Positions 34,332 to 46,064 of a stretch of DNA of 64,000 nucleotides are shown here, one piece after another. The position numbers and the translations under genes were made by a program. The number at the start of each line of letters is the position of its first letter. Within the stretch, counting starts at the first letter, position 1. Location of the stretch: contig CM022949.1 of assembly GCA_012931725.1 (NCBI GenBank), forward strand, positions 69,596,997 to 69,660,996. The letters are read 5' to 3'. The notes beneath the pieces were generated by a model, which ran no database searches, was not told the origin of the DNA, and saw nothing but the letters and a program-made list of their open reading frames with translations. The stretch is from Litsea cubeba. Taxonomy: Eukaryota; Streptophyta; Magnoliopsida; Laurales; Lauraceae.

Positions 34332-34369
34332 GTCTAATTATATGACATATTCCTGTACCCCACTCTCCA
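34332..34369 (+). repeat. 38-bp direct repeat flanking LTR Y, right copy
   Basis: Second copy of the 33150-33187 sequence. The copia reading continues from here into STVTPYDG. Confidence 0.95.
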
Positions 34370-35370
34370 CTGTGACACCATACGATGGCAATCTTCAAAT
34401 ACAAACTGTTAACGGCGGCAATGTTCCCATTATTGCTCTCGAAGATATACCTGGTCCCATCCCATTGAAAAATGCTTACCTTTGTCCCAATTTAATTCAA
34501 ACATATTGTCAGTCGGGCAACTTGTTAAAAATAATTGTAACATCTCTTTTTCTTCTTCTGGTTGTGTTGTGCAGGACCAGATGTCCGGGAAGGAGATTGT
34601 GAGGGGGCCTAAGAGTGGATGCTTGTTTTTGCTGGATTTTTCTAAAATTTCTAGGAATATATTTGACAATAATGTGTTTTGTTTTTCTATTAGAGATAAT
34701 TGCCAATTGTGGCATAATAGACTTGGACATCCTAATTCCAAAGTTTTTTCCTTTATGTTAAACTCTGGTTTATTAAATAAATTTATTGGCCTTTCTTCTT
34801 GTATGCCTTTTGATTATGCTACTTGTAAAATGGGAAAGTGTAAATCTCTTCTGTTTCCTAATTTCACTTCACACGGCACTCGATGTTTTGATTTCGTTCA
34901 CAGCGATGCATGGGGAATTGCTCCAGCTCTTTCTCATGATCACTATAAATACTTTGTGACTTTTATTGATGATTTCAGTCGGTTCACATGGGTCTACTTT
35001 CTGCATTCGAAATCTGATGTTTTCAATGTTTTTTTTTTTAAATTATCGTACGTTGAGAATCAATTTCCACCTGCATTAAAATCTTGCGATCTGATTCAGG
35101 CGGGGAGTATGTGTCCTCTGATTTTCAACATTTTTTACAACACAAAGGCATTATTTCTCAAAGAACTTGTCCTTATACTCCACAGCAGAACGAAGTCGCT
35201 AAAAGGAAAAATAGACATCTCCTTGATGTCACTCGTTCCCTTCTTGAATCATCAGTTCCTACCCATTTTTGGGTTGAGGCATTGGCTACAGCAGCTCATC
35301 TTATAAATCGCATGATCAACCTCTATAGAAAATCAAAGCCCATAGTACCGATTGTACAAGACATCTCCAT
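34332..35370 (+). pseudogene. copia protease end and integrase
   Basis: After the protease tail (VPIIALEDIPGPIPLKNAYL), the 34482-35080 frame carries the integrase HHCC finger (LWHNRLGHPN with CATCKMGKCK), the first core Asp (DFVHSDAWG) and second Asp (FIDDFSRFTWVYF). The next frame, 35084-35377, gives RSDSGGEYVS and the Glu region CPYTPQQNEVAKRKNRHLL. Catalytic residues are visible, but frame shifts near 34.5 and 35.08 kb break the polyprotein. Confidence 0.9.
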
Positions 35371-35379
35371 CCTATGATG

Positions 35380-36491
35380 ATCTTAATGTTTTTGGCTCAG
35401 TTTTCTTTATGCATTTACTTCCTTCTGAGAGAACCAAACTAACCGCACAATCAAGTCGGTGTGTTTTTTTAGATTATGCGCCCTTCCAGAAAGAGTTCCT
35501 TTGCTATGATCCTCACATTCGTCGCTTAAGAACCTCTAGGAATTTCATTTTTTTTAACAAATATATTTTTTTGAAAAACATCTTGATCCTCCTGACTCCT
35601 CCTCCTTGGTGTCTTTACCTGGTTTTTCTGACAACACGTCAGTTGTTCGTTTTAATCCGAACTTTGTGTATCACAGACGGAACAGAGAAGCGCCTATCAG
35701 GGATCCCTCTCTTGATCTTCCTCCAGCATCCGGTCCACCTCCGGCACTTGGTCCATTTGGACATCCTTCCTTGCGTCAATCCACTTGCATTTCGGTACCA
35801 CCAGACCGCTATGGGTTCTCACATACTTCATTAATGGCCACTTTGTCTTCTTCTTCCATCCCGCAATCCTATTCTCAGGCTGTGCAACACCAATGTTGGA
35901 ACCAGGCTATGCAAGATGAATTGGCTGCGTTAGAGCAAAATCATACGTGGGATATTGTTCCGTCTCCTGTGGGTGTCAAATCTATTGGCTGTAAGTGAAT
36001 TTTTTCTCTCAAGTTAAAATCAGATGGCACATTAGATCAATATAAGGCACGCCTTGTCGCTCTTGGCAATCAGCAGGAATGTGGCATTGATTATGATGAA
36101 ACTTTTGCTCCTGTCACGAAGATGACCACCGTACGAATAATTCTTGTTGTTGCTGCACTCAGTCTTGGCCTCTATATCAAATGGATGTCAAAAACTCGTT
36201 TCTTCATGGTGATCTCAAAGAAAATATTTATATGCGTCTGCCTCAGGGGTACTCATCCGAGAAGGGTATGGTTGCCAAACTGCGTCGCTCCCTATATGGT
36301 CTGAAACAAGCTCCTTGTGCATGGTTTTAGAAATTTCAAGATGCTCTTCTCCGCTTGGATTTTAATCCAAGCCCATATGATCCTTCTATGTTGTTACATT
36401 ATGCTCCGTCTGGGATTACTATGCTTCTTGTCTATGATGATGACATGGTCATTACTGGTCCTAATGCAACAATGACTCAACCACTCCAAGC
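35380..36491 (+). pseudogene. copia integrase tail and reverse transcriptase, N-terminal part
   Basis: From 35.84 kb: QAMQDELAALEQNHTWDIVP, KARLVALGNQQECGIDYDET, FAPVTKMTTVRIIL and LLVYDDDMVITG, the copia RT with its catalytic DD box (YDDD where YVDD is usual). Stops near 36.0 and 36.33 kb and a shift disrupt it. It is interrupted after TQPLQA by the gypsy element and resumes as SLSETFHMKDPGPLNYF at 52.89 kb. Confidence 0.9.
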
Positions 36492-36496
36492 TTCTC
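36492..36496. repeat. 5-bp target-site duplication TTCTC, left copy
   Basis: Matches 52881-52885 across the whole gypsy composite. Confidence 0.85.
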
Positions 36497-36934
36497 CGAT
36501 GTAAATCTGAACCTTTTTGTTGCTGCATCCCAGCCAAGCCTATCCAGTCTAAGCAGTTCAGTCAATAATGGTCAGCTCCTCAGCAGTCTGTGCCTTGAAA
36601 ACCTGCAATTTTAATGCAAGTTCCTAGCCCAATGTAGCAGTTCCAAAGTTTTTCCTACAATCTGTGCTCTTAGCAGTCTGTGCCTTGAAAACCAGCAACT
36701 TTAATGATAGAATATGGGATCTGTGTTCATTTGTCTTTGAAAGTAGTATTTTGTTTTGAAAATTGTTTTCTTTAATGTAATCTTTATTGCGTTTCTCTAT
36801 ATAAGTCCTATTTTGTGAGTAGGAGGGAGTTGGTTTTTATTTTGTAATCACCTATTTGAATAGAAATTCTAAAGAGTCTCTGTTTGACATCCTTTAGCTA
36901 TTCTGTTCTTGTCTTCACCTGCTGTTTGCCATCA
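36497..36934 (+). repeat. gypsy 5' LTR
   Basis: 438 bp. It starts CGATGTAAATCTGAACC (the other copies start TGATG) and ends TTTGCCATCA. A TATA-like CTCTATATAAG lies near 36.80 kb. AGCAGTCTGTGCCTTGAAAA occurs twice in it, 90 bp apart, as in the other copies. Confidence 0.93.
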
Positions 36935-36936
36935 TT

Positions 36937-36948
36937 TGGTATCAAAGC
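36937..36948 (+). other. gypsy primer-binding site
   Basis: TGGTATCAAAGC, two bases after the LTR, fits an initiator-Met tRNA primer with one substitution. Confidence 0.8.
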
Positions 36949-36966
36949 AGGTCCTCTATATATCTA

Positions 36967-38067
36967 ATGGAGGGTCGTGGTCGCAGAAATGGACGTGGTC
37001 ATGGAAGGGGGCGTGGAGGAAATGCACCTGACATCACACAATTGGCTGAAATAGTACAACACCTGTCTGAGTCAGTCAATCGTCTGCTTCAAGAACGTGA
37101 TCATCAAAGGCATGGCGGAAGAAGGAATGGATCAGATGAAAGCTCTGATTCAGGAAATAGTTACAATTGGAGTGATTCTGATAGTGGATCCAGCAGCAAA
37201 TCTGCAAGGTGTCATCACTATCGTCACCAATCTGATGCGGGAATTAAAGTCGACTTCCCAGAATTTTCAAGGAACCTATCTCCTGAAGAATTTATGGATT
37301 GGTTGAGTGCAACATAGAAATTCTTCGAGTGGAATGACTTATCAGAATCTAAGAGAGTGAAATTGGTCGTAACAGGGTTTCGGGGGCTTGCATCGACATG
37401 GTGGGATTAAGTCCATGAAACAAGAATGCGAAAAGGAAAAGAGAAAATCCGTTCTTGGTCAAAGATGAAGGCCAAAATGCGTGAGCAATTCCTCCCTGCG
37501 AATTATTCCCAGTCAATCTTCCAGCAATTTCACAAATTGCAGCAAGGAGCAAGGTCTGTTCGGGAGTACACCGAGGAGTTTCATCATCTGTCTCTACGTG
37601 CGGACTTAAGCGAAACCAAGGATCAGCAAGTCGCACGCTATCTTGCAGGACTGCGTATCCAGTTACAAGATGATCTCTCCCTTCTTCATTTACCTCGTGT
37701 GGAAAACGTATATCAAGCTGCCCTCAAAGCTAAAGCCAAGCAGCAAAGGAGCACTTCGTGGAAGTCCAACATGAGGACGCCATCCCACCTTAAAGAACCA
37801 TCGACTTCAAAAGGTATAGTGGGAATAATGAAGAATAACAAAGGAAGAGATGTGGGATCCAGCCAGCATAGTCAGGAAAAATTCAACAAGCAGGCTGGGA
37901 CAAGGTGTTTCAAATGTAATGAGATTGGGCATCGGATTGCTGAGTGCCCATTGAAACAGCGACAAGTTTATATGGCAGAAGTTGAAGTTGAAACCGAGGA
38001 TGAAGAAGATGCCAAAGAAGCCATATATGATGAAAACAATGATGCAGATGAAGTTCATGCTGATTAG
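36967..38067 (+). pseudogene. gypsy gag
   Basis: The first frame (36967-37317) begins MEGRGRRNGRGHGRGRGGNA, a Gly/Arg-rich start, and reaches VDFPEFSRNLSPEEFMDWL. After a TAG at 37315 and a shift, 37426-38067 continues with the retrotransposon gag core (WSKMKAKMREQFLPANY, YTEEFHHLSLRADLSE), the zinc knuckle CFKCNEIGHRIAEC and an acidic tail. One to two mutations separate it from a full gag, which would form the particle shell. Confidence 0.9.
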
Positions 38068-38130
38068 GGTGAGCTTCTTTTAGTTCATAGAGTTCTAACC
38101 AGCCCAGAGGCTACCCAGGATAATAGTTGG

Positions 38131-38727
38131 TTGCGAACCAACATCTTTCGCACAAGATGCACTTGTTATGGGCGAGTGTGCAACATCATAATTGATGGCG
38201 GGAGCTGTGAAAACATGGTTTCAAAAGAAGCTGTTGAGAAGCTGAAATTGAAGAAGATCAAGCATCCTCAACCATACAAGATCGGCTGGTTTCAGCGAGG
38301 CATCAAGGTACCAGTTAATTCTCGTTGTTTAATTACATTTTCCATTGGAAATTCATATCAAGATGAGGTGTGGTATGATGTGGCCCCTATGGATGCATGT
38401 CATATTCTTCTAGGCCGACCTTGGCAATTTGATCGAAAAACTTTTCATAATGGGGAGAAAAATACCTACACTTTTTGGAAAAATGGTAAAAAAATAATTT
38501 TACTGCCTCTTCAAGAAGAAGTTCCAGTCAAGGGAAATAAAGAAGGAAATATGTCATTACTCTCTTATAACCAATTTGTTAAAGAAAGTAATGATATCAA
38601 CCAAGTCTTTGTGATAGTTAACAAAAACACAATCAACCCATCTCTTATACCTGAGTCACTTCAACCGTTGTTGAAAGAATTTAAAGAGCTGGTTCTAGAA
38701 GAATTACCAGCTAGTCTGCCCCAATGA
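38131..38727 (+). pseudogene. gypsy retropepsin
   Basis: 198 open codons with the catalytic block VCNIIIDGGSCENMVSKEAV (DGG in place of DSG/DTG) and HILLGRPWQFDRKT near the C-terminal side. It runs on to the linker before RT (LPASLPQ). It processes the polyprotein in an active element. The single preceding TAG (38065) separates it from gag. Confidence 0.88.
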
Positions 38728-38887
38728 GAAGTCTACAGCACTGCATTGATTTCATTCCTGGGTCTAGTTTACCCAACTTACCAGCCTACAGAATGAGTCC
38801 TAAAGAGCATGAAGTTGTGCAGCAACAAGTGGTTGAATTACTATCCAAAGGGCTGATTCGGCCTAGCTTGAGTCCTTGTGCTGTACC
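38724..38887 (+). pseudogene. gypsy reverse transcriptase start, interrupted by LTR Y
   Basis: HCIDFIPGSSLPNLPAYRMS, KEHEVVQQQVVELL and LIRPSLSPCAVP are the RT fingers of chromovirus-type gypsy elements. The frame is cut at GTACC and resumes at 42231 as VPAILTPKKDGTW. Confidence 0.9.
38883..38887. repeat. 5-bp target-site duplication GTACC, left copy
   Basis: Matches 42231-42235 across the outer Y LTR. Confidence 0.9.
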
Positions 38888-41800
38888 TGTTAGTTTTATG
38901 GTCTCAATACCAGCATATGATGTAATAAATTGATTCATTTCTTTATTAATCAATATATTCATGCTTTCCATTTCATGAGATGAATGGTGTTTAATTATAT
39001 ACTTGCACATAACCAATACAAATGACATGCTGGTTCATGAGATGAACCGGAGTCCATAAGTATACTAGATATAATACATGTGTATAGATGAGATCCACAT
39101 ACGGGAGACATGTATAATAAATCTTATACTTGAATATCTTCACAACCAGTGATGAGACTGGACATCTCATACTGACAAGGTTGCAGCATTTTGATCACTA
39201 TACGATATTGTGATTTGTCTTGATCATCAGAATGAAAGATTCTGAATCATAGTGCTGGTACATTGGATGTATTGAAGAACCATGAGAAGCACCTTATAAA
39301 CACTGTCTTTACCTTAAGGTCTGCTCTCATAATTTCCTATCAGTAAGCTCTCAATACTGAGACATTAATGTGTTAGTTTAATGGTCTCAATACCAGCATA
39401 TGATGTAATAAATTGATTCATTTCTTTATTAATCAATATATTCATGCTTTCCATTTCATGAGATGAATGGTGTTTAATTATATACTTGCACATAACCAAT
39501 ACGAATGACATAATGGTTCATGAGATGAACCGGAGTTCATAAGTAGACTAGATATAATATATGTGTATGGATGAGATCCACATACGGGAGACATGTATAA
39601 TAAATCTTATACTTGAATATCTTCACAACCAGTGATGAGACTGGACATCTCATACTGACAAGATTGCAGCATTTTGATCACTATGAGATAGTGTGATTTG
39701 TCTCGATCATTAGAATGAAAGATTCTAGATCATAATGCTGGTACATTGGATGTATTGAAGGACCATGAGAAGCACCTTATAAACATTGTCTTTATATTAA
39801 GGTCTGCTCTCATAATTCCCTAGCAGTAAGCTCTCAATCCTGAGACATTAATGAACTCAAGTTTCGATCTATTCATTTGCTTTGAGTCACCAATGAGTGA
39901 GGCCAACTGTAGGTCAACACCTCGGTGATTTGGGTATATGGTAGTAGATCTGTGGGAACATTTAATTGTTAAGATGGAATCTATCTCTAATATCCCCTTG
40001 TGCCAATTAATGGATTTATCATTGGTAAGTGTACACCCATTCCGATTAAGAGTTAATTGGAAAGGTACCATTGATCATTATAATTAATTGGGGCTCAAGG
40101 ACAATAAGTTATGGATCTAGTTTGGAAGACAGGTCCAATTGATCCATGGATATTGATGGAGGGGCCTACTTGTGGTAATATGGAAGTTTATGGTCTTCTA
40201 TGTAATTTCCTAAGACTGGAGTGCAATTGCATTTATATAGTGGAGTTATTTGCAATTAACTGTGGGCCCGGATTGCACATGAGATGTGGGGTCACGTGTC
40301 CCAGTTGGAGCCAGCTTTCTAAGGAATCCCTAGTGGTCCCCACGCTAGCCCAAGTTACTAATTCTACTTAAACTCTAAAAGGAAGGAATTAGAAAGATAC
40401 TATTTCTATTTGAAGTGAGACTTCTAATAGTGGTAATAGTAAAAGAAGATAGTTGCTAATTATAATGGAAGTATGACTTCTAATTAATAATTAGTAGGAG
40501 AGTGTTATGGGTTATAAAAGGAAAGGCTTATGGGCTGGACGTCCATACTCACTTCCCTCCTTGGAATTCACGCCCACCTCTCCTTGTGCAAGTGTTGCAC
40601 AACAACCTCTTCTAGTTCTAGTTCTCCTTCTAGTTGCTTAGAGTTTCTAGTAGTTTTCTTTAGGAGATCCCACCCATCTCCTTGAGAAGAGAATTTGATA
40701 ATGGGACATAGCGTGGAAGATCATAAGGTGTTGGAAATCTTACTTTGATTAAGTGAAAGCATTTCATCTTCAATGAAAGTAGCAACTTCTCCATTAGAGC
40801 ACAACCGAGCTCCAAAGGTATAATCTATTTTCTTGTATGATATAGATCTTTGTTGCATGTTTGTTACTATTTTTCTATCTCCTAGATAGATTATATTACT
40901 GATCATGATAGATGAGATAGAGGGTTTGCATCCTGGAAACATTGATAGCCTTATGGATAGTTGATCCCTGTATCAAGTGGATCAAAAGTTTTTGAAACCT
41001 ATCCTAGAGGCCCACCTAATTTCCAACATAATGAACTCAAGTTTCTATCTATTCATTTGCTTTGAGTCACCAATGAGTGAGGCCAACTGTAGGTCAACAC
41101 CTCGGTGATTTGGGTACATGGTAGTAGATCTGTGGGAACATTTAATGGTCAAGATGGAATCTATCTCTAATATCCCCTTGTGCCAATTAATGGATTTATC
41201 ATTGGTAAGTGTACACCCATTCCGATTAAGAGTTAATTGGAAAGGTACCATTCATCATTATAATTAATTGGGGCTCAAGGATAATAAGATATGGATCTAG
41301 TTTGGAAGACATGTCCAATTGATCCATGGATATTGATGGAGGGGCCTACTTGTGGTAATAGGAAAGTTTAGGGTCTTCTATGTAATTTCCTAAGACTGGA
41401 GTTCAATTGCATTTATATACTGGAATTATTTGCAATTAACTGTGGGCCCGGATTGCACATGAGATGTGGGGTTGTGTGTCCCAGTTGGAGACAGCTTTCT
41501 AAGGAATCCCTAGTGGTCCCCACGCTAGCCCAATCATCAGATGGATACTAATTCTAGTTGAACTCTAAAAGGAAAGTTACTATTTCTATTTGAAGTGAGA
41601 CTTCTAATAGTGGTAATAGTATGTTACTAATTATTAATGGAAGTGAGACTTCTATTGTAATTAAGAAAGAGAAGAAGGTTACTAATTAATTCGGAAGTGA
41701 GACTTCTAATTAAATTAGTAAGAGTAGTTTGCAAAAACTATAAATAGGGAACCAAAGGGGGCTTGGACGTCCACATTGGAATTCACGCCCAGCCCCCTTT

Positions 41801-42230
41801 GTGGAAGTGTTGTACATCTCTTTTCTCCCTCTTTTAGTTCCTTTAAGTTCCTAGTTGTCTTCTCTTGAAGATCCCACCCATCTACTTGAGAAAGAGATCC
41901 TGATTCGGATAATAGCGTGGAAGACCATTGGGTTTTGGAGAAACCTATTTGATTCACGAAAGAGTTCGTCATCAAAGAAAGTAACAAATTCTCCATTAGA
42001 GCACAACCGAGCTCCAAAGGTAAGATCTATTTCCTTGTATGATATAGATCTTTGTTTCATGGTTGTTGCTGATTTTCTATCTCCTAGATAGATTGAATTA
42101 CTGATCATAATAGATGAGATTGAGGGTTTGTATCTTGGACAGATTGGTAGCCTTCTAGATAGTTGATCCCTGCATCAAGTGGATCAAAAGTTTTTGAAAC
42201 CTATCCTAGAGGCCTACTTAATTTTCAACA
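38888..42230 (+). mobile_element. outer solo LTR Y (about 1680 bp) carrying an inner Y
   Basis: Starts TGTTAGTTTTATGGTCTC and ends TTAATTTTCAACA, between GTACC duplications in the gypsy RT. It is split at 39370 by another LTR of the same family, so its own sequence is 38888-39370 plus 41034-42230. A TATA-like ACTATAAATAGGG lies near 41.74 kb. The last part has changes relative to the inner copy, including extra tandem-like GTGAGACTTCTA words (41.59-41.71 kb). Confidence 0.9.
39371..41028 (+). mobile_element. inner solo LTR Y (1658 bp), nested in the outer Y
   Basis: Starts TGTTAGTTTAATGGTCTC and ends CTAATTTCCAACA. TAATG lies on both sides (39366-39370 and 41029-41033), a 5-bp duplication inside the outer copy. 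A TATA-like GTTATAAAAG lies near 40.51 kb. It is a full-length reference for the truncated Y at 33188-34331. It has no coding capacity. Confidence 0.9.
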
Positions 42231-42235
42231 GTACC
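42231..42235. repeat. 5-bp target-site duplication GTACC, right copy
   Basis: Matches 38883-38887. The gypsy RT frame continues. Confidence 0.9.
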
Positions 42236-43650
42236 AGCTATTCTAACTCCAAAAAAAGATGGGACTTGGCGGATGTGTGTGGACAGTAGGGCAATTAACA
42301 AGATAACCATAAAATATCGGTTTCCCATACCGCGGCTAGACGATATGTTGGATATGTTGGCAGGGTCATCCATATTTTCCAAGCTTGATCTACGGAGTGG
42401 ATATCATCAGATTCGTATTCGGGAAGGAGATGAACGGAAAACAGCTTTTAAAACAAGGAATGGCTTATATGAGTGGCTGGTCATGCCATTTGGGTTATCC
42501 AATGCCCCTAGCACATTCATGCATATAATGACCCAGATGTTGCAGGATTTTATTGGTCGTTTTGTAGTCGTTTATTTTGATGATATTTTAATTTACAGTC
42601 CTGATCCTATAATTCATCAAAAACATCTGCGACAAGTGTTGAGTGTGTTGAAAGAGCAGAAGATGTATCTTAATCTCAAGAAGTGCAGTTTTATGACCAA
42701 TAGCCTAGTGTTTTTGGGCTTTATTGTGTCTTTTGATGGCGTCAAGGTTGATCCTGAGAAAATTAAAAGTATCATCGAGTGGCCCGAACCAAAAACTATC
42801 ACAGAGGTGAGAAGCTTCCACGGCCTAGCTTCTTTCTATAGGCGTTTTTTTTCGCAATTTCAGCACTATTATGGCACCTATTACTTCATGTTTGAAGAAG
42901 GAAGGTTTTTATTGGAAGACGGCATCCTCCAGAGCCTTCAAAGAAATCAAAGATCTGTTGACTAATGCTCCAATACTCATATTGCCTGACTTTTCTAAAC
43001 CTTTTGAGGTAGATTGTGATGCATCACACATAGGCATTGGAGCTGTGTTAAGTCAAGAATGGCGGCCTGTGGCTTTCTTCAGTGAAAGGATAAATGAAGC
43101 CAAGCAAAAATACACTACATATGAGCTCGAATTCTATTCTGTTATTCAGGCGCTTCGTTATTGGAGGCATTATTTGATCCAGCGGGAATTCATTCTTTAC
43201 ACTGATCATGATTCTCTTAGGCACATAAACAATCAGAAAAGGTTATGTGCCAAGCATGTTCGATGGGTGTCTTATCTTCAAGAGTATACTTTCATCATCA
43301 AGCACAAGTCAGGGGAGCAAAACAAGGTTGCCGATGCTTTAAGTTGGCATTCATATTTGATCAAGACCTTGGCTATTGAGGTCATGGGCTTTGAAACAAT
43401 ACGTGAGGCCTACAAAGATGATGTATATTTCAAAGAAATTCTGAACAAATGCCAATCAGCACTGGGGAACACTTTTCGTCATTTTATTCTGTCTGATGGT
43501 TATTTATTTTATGGAAATCGGCTTTGCATTCCTCAGATTTCTCTACGAGAACTCCTCATTAAGGAGCTGCATGCTAGAGTCTTAGTGGGCACTTTGGAAG
43601 AGATAAAACTTACTCTTTGCTTGAGGATCAATATTTTTGGCCTTCCCTAA
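42231..43650 (+). pseudogene. gypsy reverse transcriptase and RNase H
   Basis: The 42273-42965 frame holds MCVDSRAINKITIKYRFPIP, FSKLDLRSGYHQIRI, MPFGLSNAPSTFMHIM and the catalytic VVVYFDDILIYS. After a shift near 42.87 kb, 42871-43650 continues with the connection, RNase H (FEVDCDASHIGIGAVLSQEW; YTTYELEFYSVIQALRYWRH; LYTDHDSLRHI; NKVADALSW) and the first part of the integrase finger (RELLIKELHA). All catalytic acidic residues are visible. One frame shift between RT and RNase H and one at 43.6 kb prevent a single chain. Confidence 0.93.
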
Positions 43651-44627
43651 GAAAGGATGTTTATCGTTTTGTTGATCGGTGTATGAAATGTCAAACATCT
43701 AAAGGGCGCTCTCAAAACACCGGATTATATTCTTCTCTGCCTGTTCCAGAAAGGCCATGGGTTGATTTATCTATGGATTTTATTGTGGGTTTGCCAGGGA
43801 CAGCAAGAAGGCATGATTCGATTATGGTAGTTGTTGACAGATTTTCAAAAATGTCACACTTTATACCATGTTGACAAACAACTGATGCAACAATGGTTGC
43901 CAAGCTTTTCTTTAAAGAAATTGTGCGCCTACATGGTCTTCCAAGAACCATAACTTCTGATTGAGATTCCAGGTTTCTGAGTCATTTCTGGAGAAACTTA
44001 TGGGGACATTTGCGCACTAAGTTACAATTTAGTAGTGCCTATCATCCTCAAATAGATGGACAAACTGAAGTCGTTAATCGAAGTTTGGGTAATTTGTTGA
44101 GAAGCTTAGTGGGAGATAATGTTAAAGCATGGGATTTGGTTTTACCTCAAGTAGAATTTGCATACAACAACTCTCCCAACCATTCCTCTAGAAAAACACC
44201 ATTTTATATTGTTTATGGAATGTCACCTTTACATTTTCATGATCTGGCTCCCTTGCCCACAAAAGAAAATAACATTGATGCTACAGATATGTCTGAATTC
44301 ATGAAGCAATTACATTTTGACATTCTGCTGAAACTTAAAGAAAGTAATGCCAAGTATCAACAAGATGCCAATGAGCACCGTCGTGAGCAACTTTTTGATG
44401 AAGGCGATTATGTAATGGTTTATCTTCGTCCATAACGTTTTCCAGTTGGTACATATGGGAAGCTTAAAGCTAGAAAGATTGGTCCTTGCCGCATCAAGAA
44501 GAAAATCAATGGTAATGTTTATGAAGTCGACTTGCCAAGTGGTTGGAACATCTCTCCTGTCTTCAACGTCCGCGATCTCTACAAGTATCATTCGTCGGAG
44601 TTATTCGACCTGGGGAGGATGATGTAA
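43610..44627 (+). pseudogene. gypsy integrase
   Basis: DQYFWPSLRKDVYRFV with CMKCQTSK completes the zinc finger. The core has LSMDFIVGLPGT (first Asp), HDSIMVVVDRFSKM, TITSD-stop-DSRF (second Asp) and YHPQIDGQTEVVNRS (Glu). The C-terminal GDYVMVYLRP, RKIGPCRIKKKINGN and SPVFNVRDLY follow, with no clear chromodomain. Stops at about 43.875, 43.96 and 44.435 kb break it. The reading frame ends in TAA at 44625, a few bases inside the 3' LTR. Confidence 0.92.
44611..44619 (+). other. gypsy polypurine tract
   Basis: TGGGGAGGA directly before the 3' LTR start TGATG, at the expected place for plus-strand priming. Confidence 0.75.
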
Positions 44628-44678
44628 TCTGAACCTTTTTGTTGCTGCATCCCAGCCAAGCCTATCCAGTCTAGGCAG
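44620..44678 (+). repeat. gypsy 3' LTR, first part
   Basis: TGATGTAATCTGAACC through CTAGGCAG matches the start of the 5' LTR. It is interrupted at 44678 by the gag-only element and resumes near 52206. Confidence 0.9.
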
Positions 44679-45878
44679 TGAAAGTCCTGGGGATCCTAAC
44701 CCTAGAGGGGGGGTGAATAGGGTGATCTACACTTAATGACTAATTATGGCCAATTTTAATTTCTTTAAAATAAACTAGTCACATGTGATGATTAACATAC
44801 AATATGCGGAAGCTAATAAACAAAATCACCACATAGCACACACCATAACACAATGATTTATAGTGGTTCGGCCTCAATGCCTACATCCACTACCGGCTTG
44901 TGTTCCTCACACCCCACCGGATTTCCACTATTATGCTTTTCAAAAGGCTAAGCAATAACCTCTACAATATGCTTTCCAAGGATAAGCAATAACCTTACAA
45001 TGTTGTTTTTTGAGGCTTAACAACAACCTATTCAAGATGCTTTTCAATGGCTAAGCAATAACCTTACAACAATCGATTTTTCTCAAAGAAAGTGTCTTCA
45101 CAAAACACTCTAAGAGATTACAATTTAAGCTCAATGTAATTGCCTCTAAATTAGGCGGATATGAAAGTGAATAACAAACTCACACAAACACTAAGGATTA
45201 CAAAGATGAATGCTTATGAGGTGTGTGTGTGTGAAAACTTCAATCAAGATTAAAATTAAGCTCAATCTATTTTATGCTTAAAGCAATTCAAAAGTTTAAT
45301 GCTCATAAGAAGATTTGATTGCAGTGTTATGCAAATCACATGTACAAAATGCAAACTTGTTAATGATTATGAAAATCAAAATGTCACAAGTTGAATGAAA
45401 CTAATTAAGATTAAAACAAGTGATGATGCATGTTCAATGTTGTTTTCAAAAATAAACTTGTTTAACTAAACTTAAAATAGATTGAAAACAACAAAGAGGA
45501 TTCAAACAAGTTATTGAAACATGTTATTAAGGAAATCAAAGATTTTGACTAAACATGTTTAAGAAGTTTTCTAAAATAACCTTGATTTGAATCTAAGTGA
45601 AGAATCCAATAAAATCAAAGATTATAAGAAGAATGGATTCAACACATCATAGTTATCATGCAATTAAACATTTCCCAAAGATTTAAACAAAGCATATAAC
45701 ATATGATTAGTTTAAGCAAAGCTTACTTAGAGATTTAACTTCATTAATCCAAGCTTGAGCTTTACTAATGACCCTCTTGGTCTCTCTTAGTTCATCCCCT
45801 TTATCTTCTCTCCAAACTCCTCAAAGATGGCTTGGAAGCTCCAAAATGTTCAACACTTTTCTCATGGGAATGAACTCA

Positions 45879-45886
45879 TATTTATA
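45879..45886 (-). promoter_or_regulatory. TATA box of the gag-only LTR
   Basis: Reads TATAAATA on the minus strand inside TTGAGTATAAATATGAG. It lies 29 bp downstream (in element sense) of the first GGTCGACC unit. The same arrangement is at 51645-51652 in the other LTR. Confidence 0.65.
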
Positions 45887-45914
45887 CTCAAAAATTGAGT
45901 TCCTGCGTGTCTTC

Positions 45915-46064
45915 GGTCGACCCCATACCATCCCCGGTCGACCGAATACAAACGGTCACAAATATGACCGTTGGAGAGCCAACGGCCCTCTGCCCGGTCG
46001 ACCTGCAGTGTGCCAGGTCGACCTGGTCCATGGGCAGGTCGACCTGGTACACTGCAGGTCGACC
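45915..46064. promoter_or_regulatory. GGTCGACC palindrome array upstream of the LTR TATA box
   Basis: Six GGTCGACC copies start at 45915, 45936, 45996, 46016, 46037 and 46057. The last four form a near-perfect 30-bp inverted repeat (45996-46025 with 46035-46064, one mismatch) around GTCCATGGG. The other LTR repeats the array at 51681-51830. Position just upstream of TATA suggests binding sites or an enhancer; that role is inference. Confidence 0.8.

Noticed and set aside
33150..34369. 38-bp target-site duplication
   Set aside because: LTR integration gives 4-6 bp; the left junction is inside the LTR at a CCA microhomology, so recombination explains it better.
38888..42230. Tandem array of three Y repeats
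   Set aside because: TAATG flanks the middle unit exactly and the outer parts join into one LTR, so nested insertion fits better than tandem duplication.
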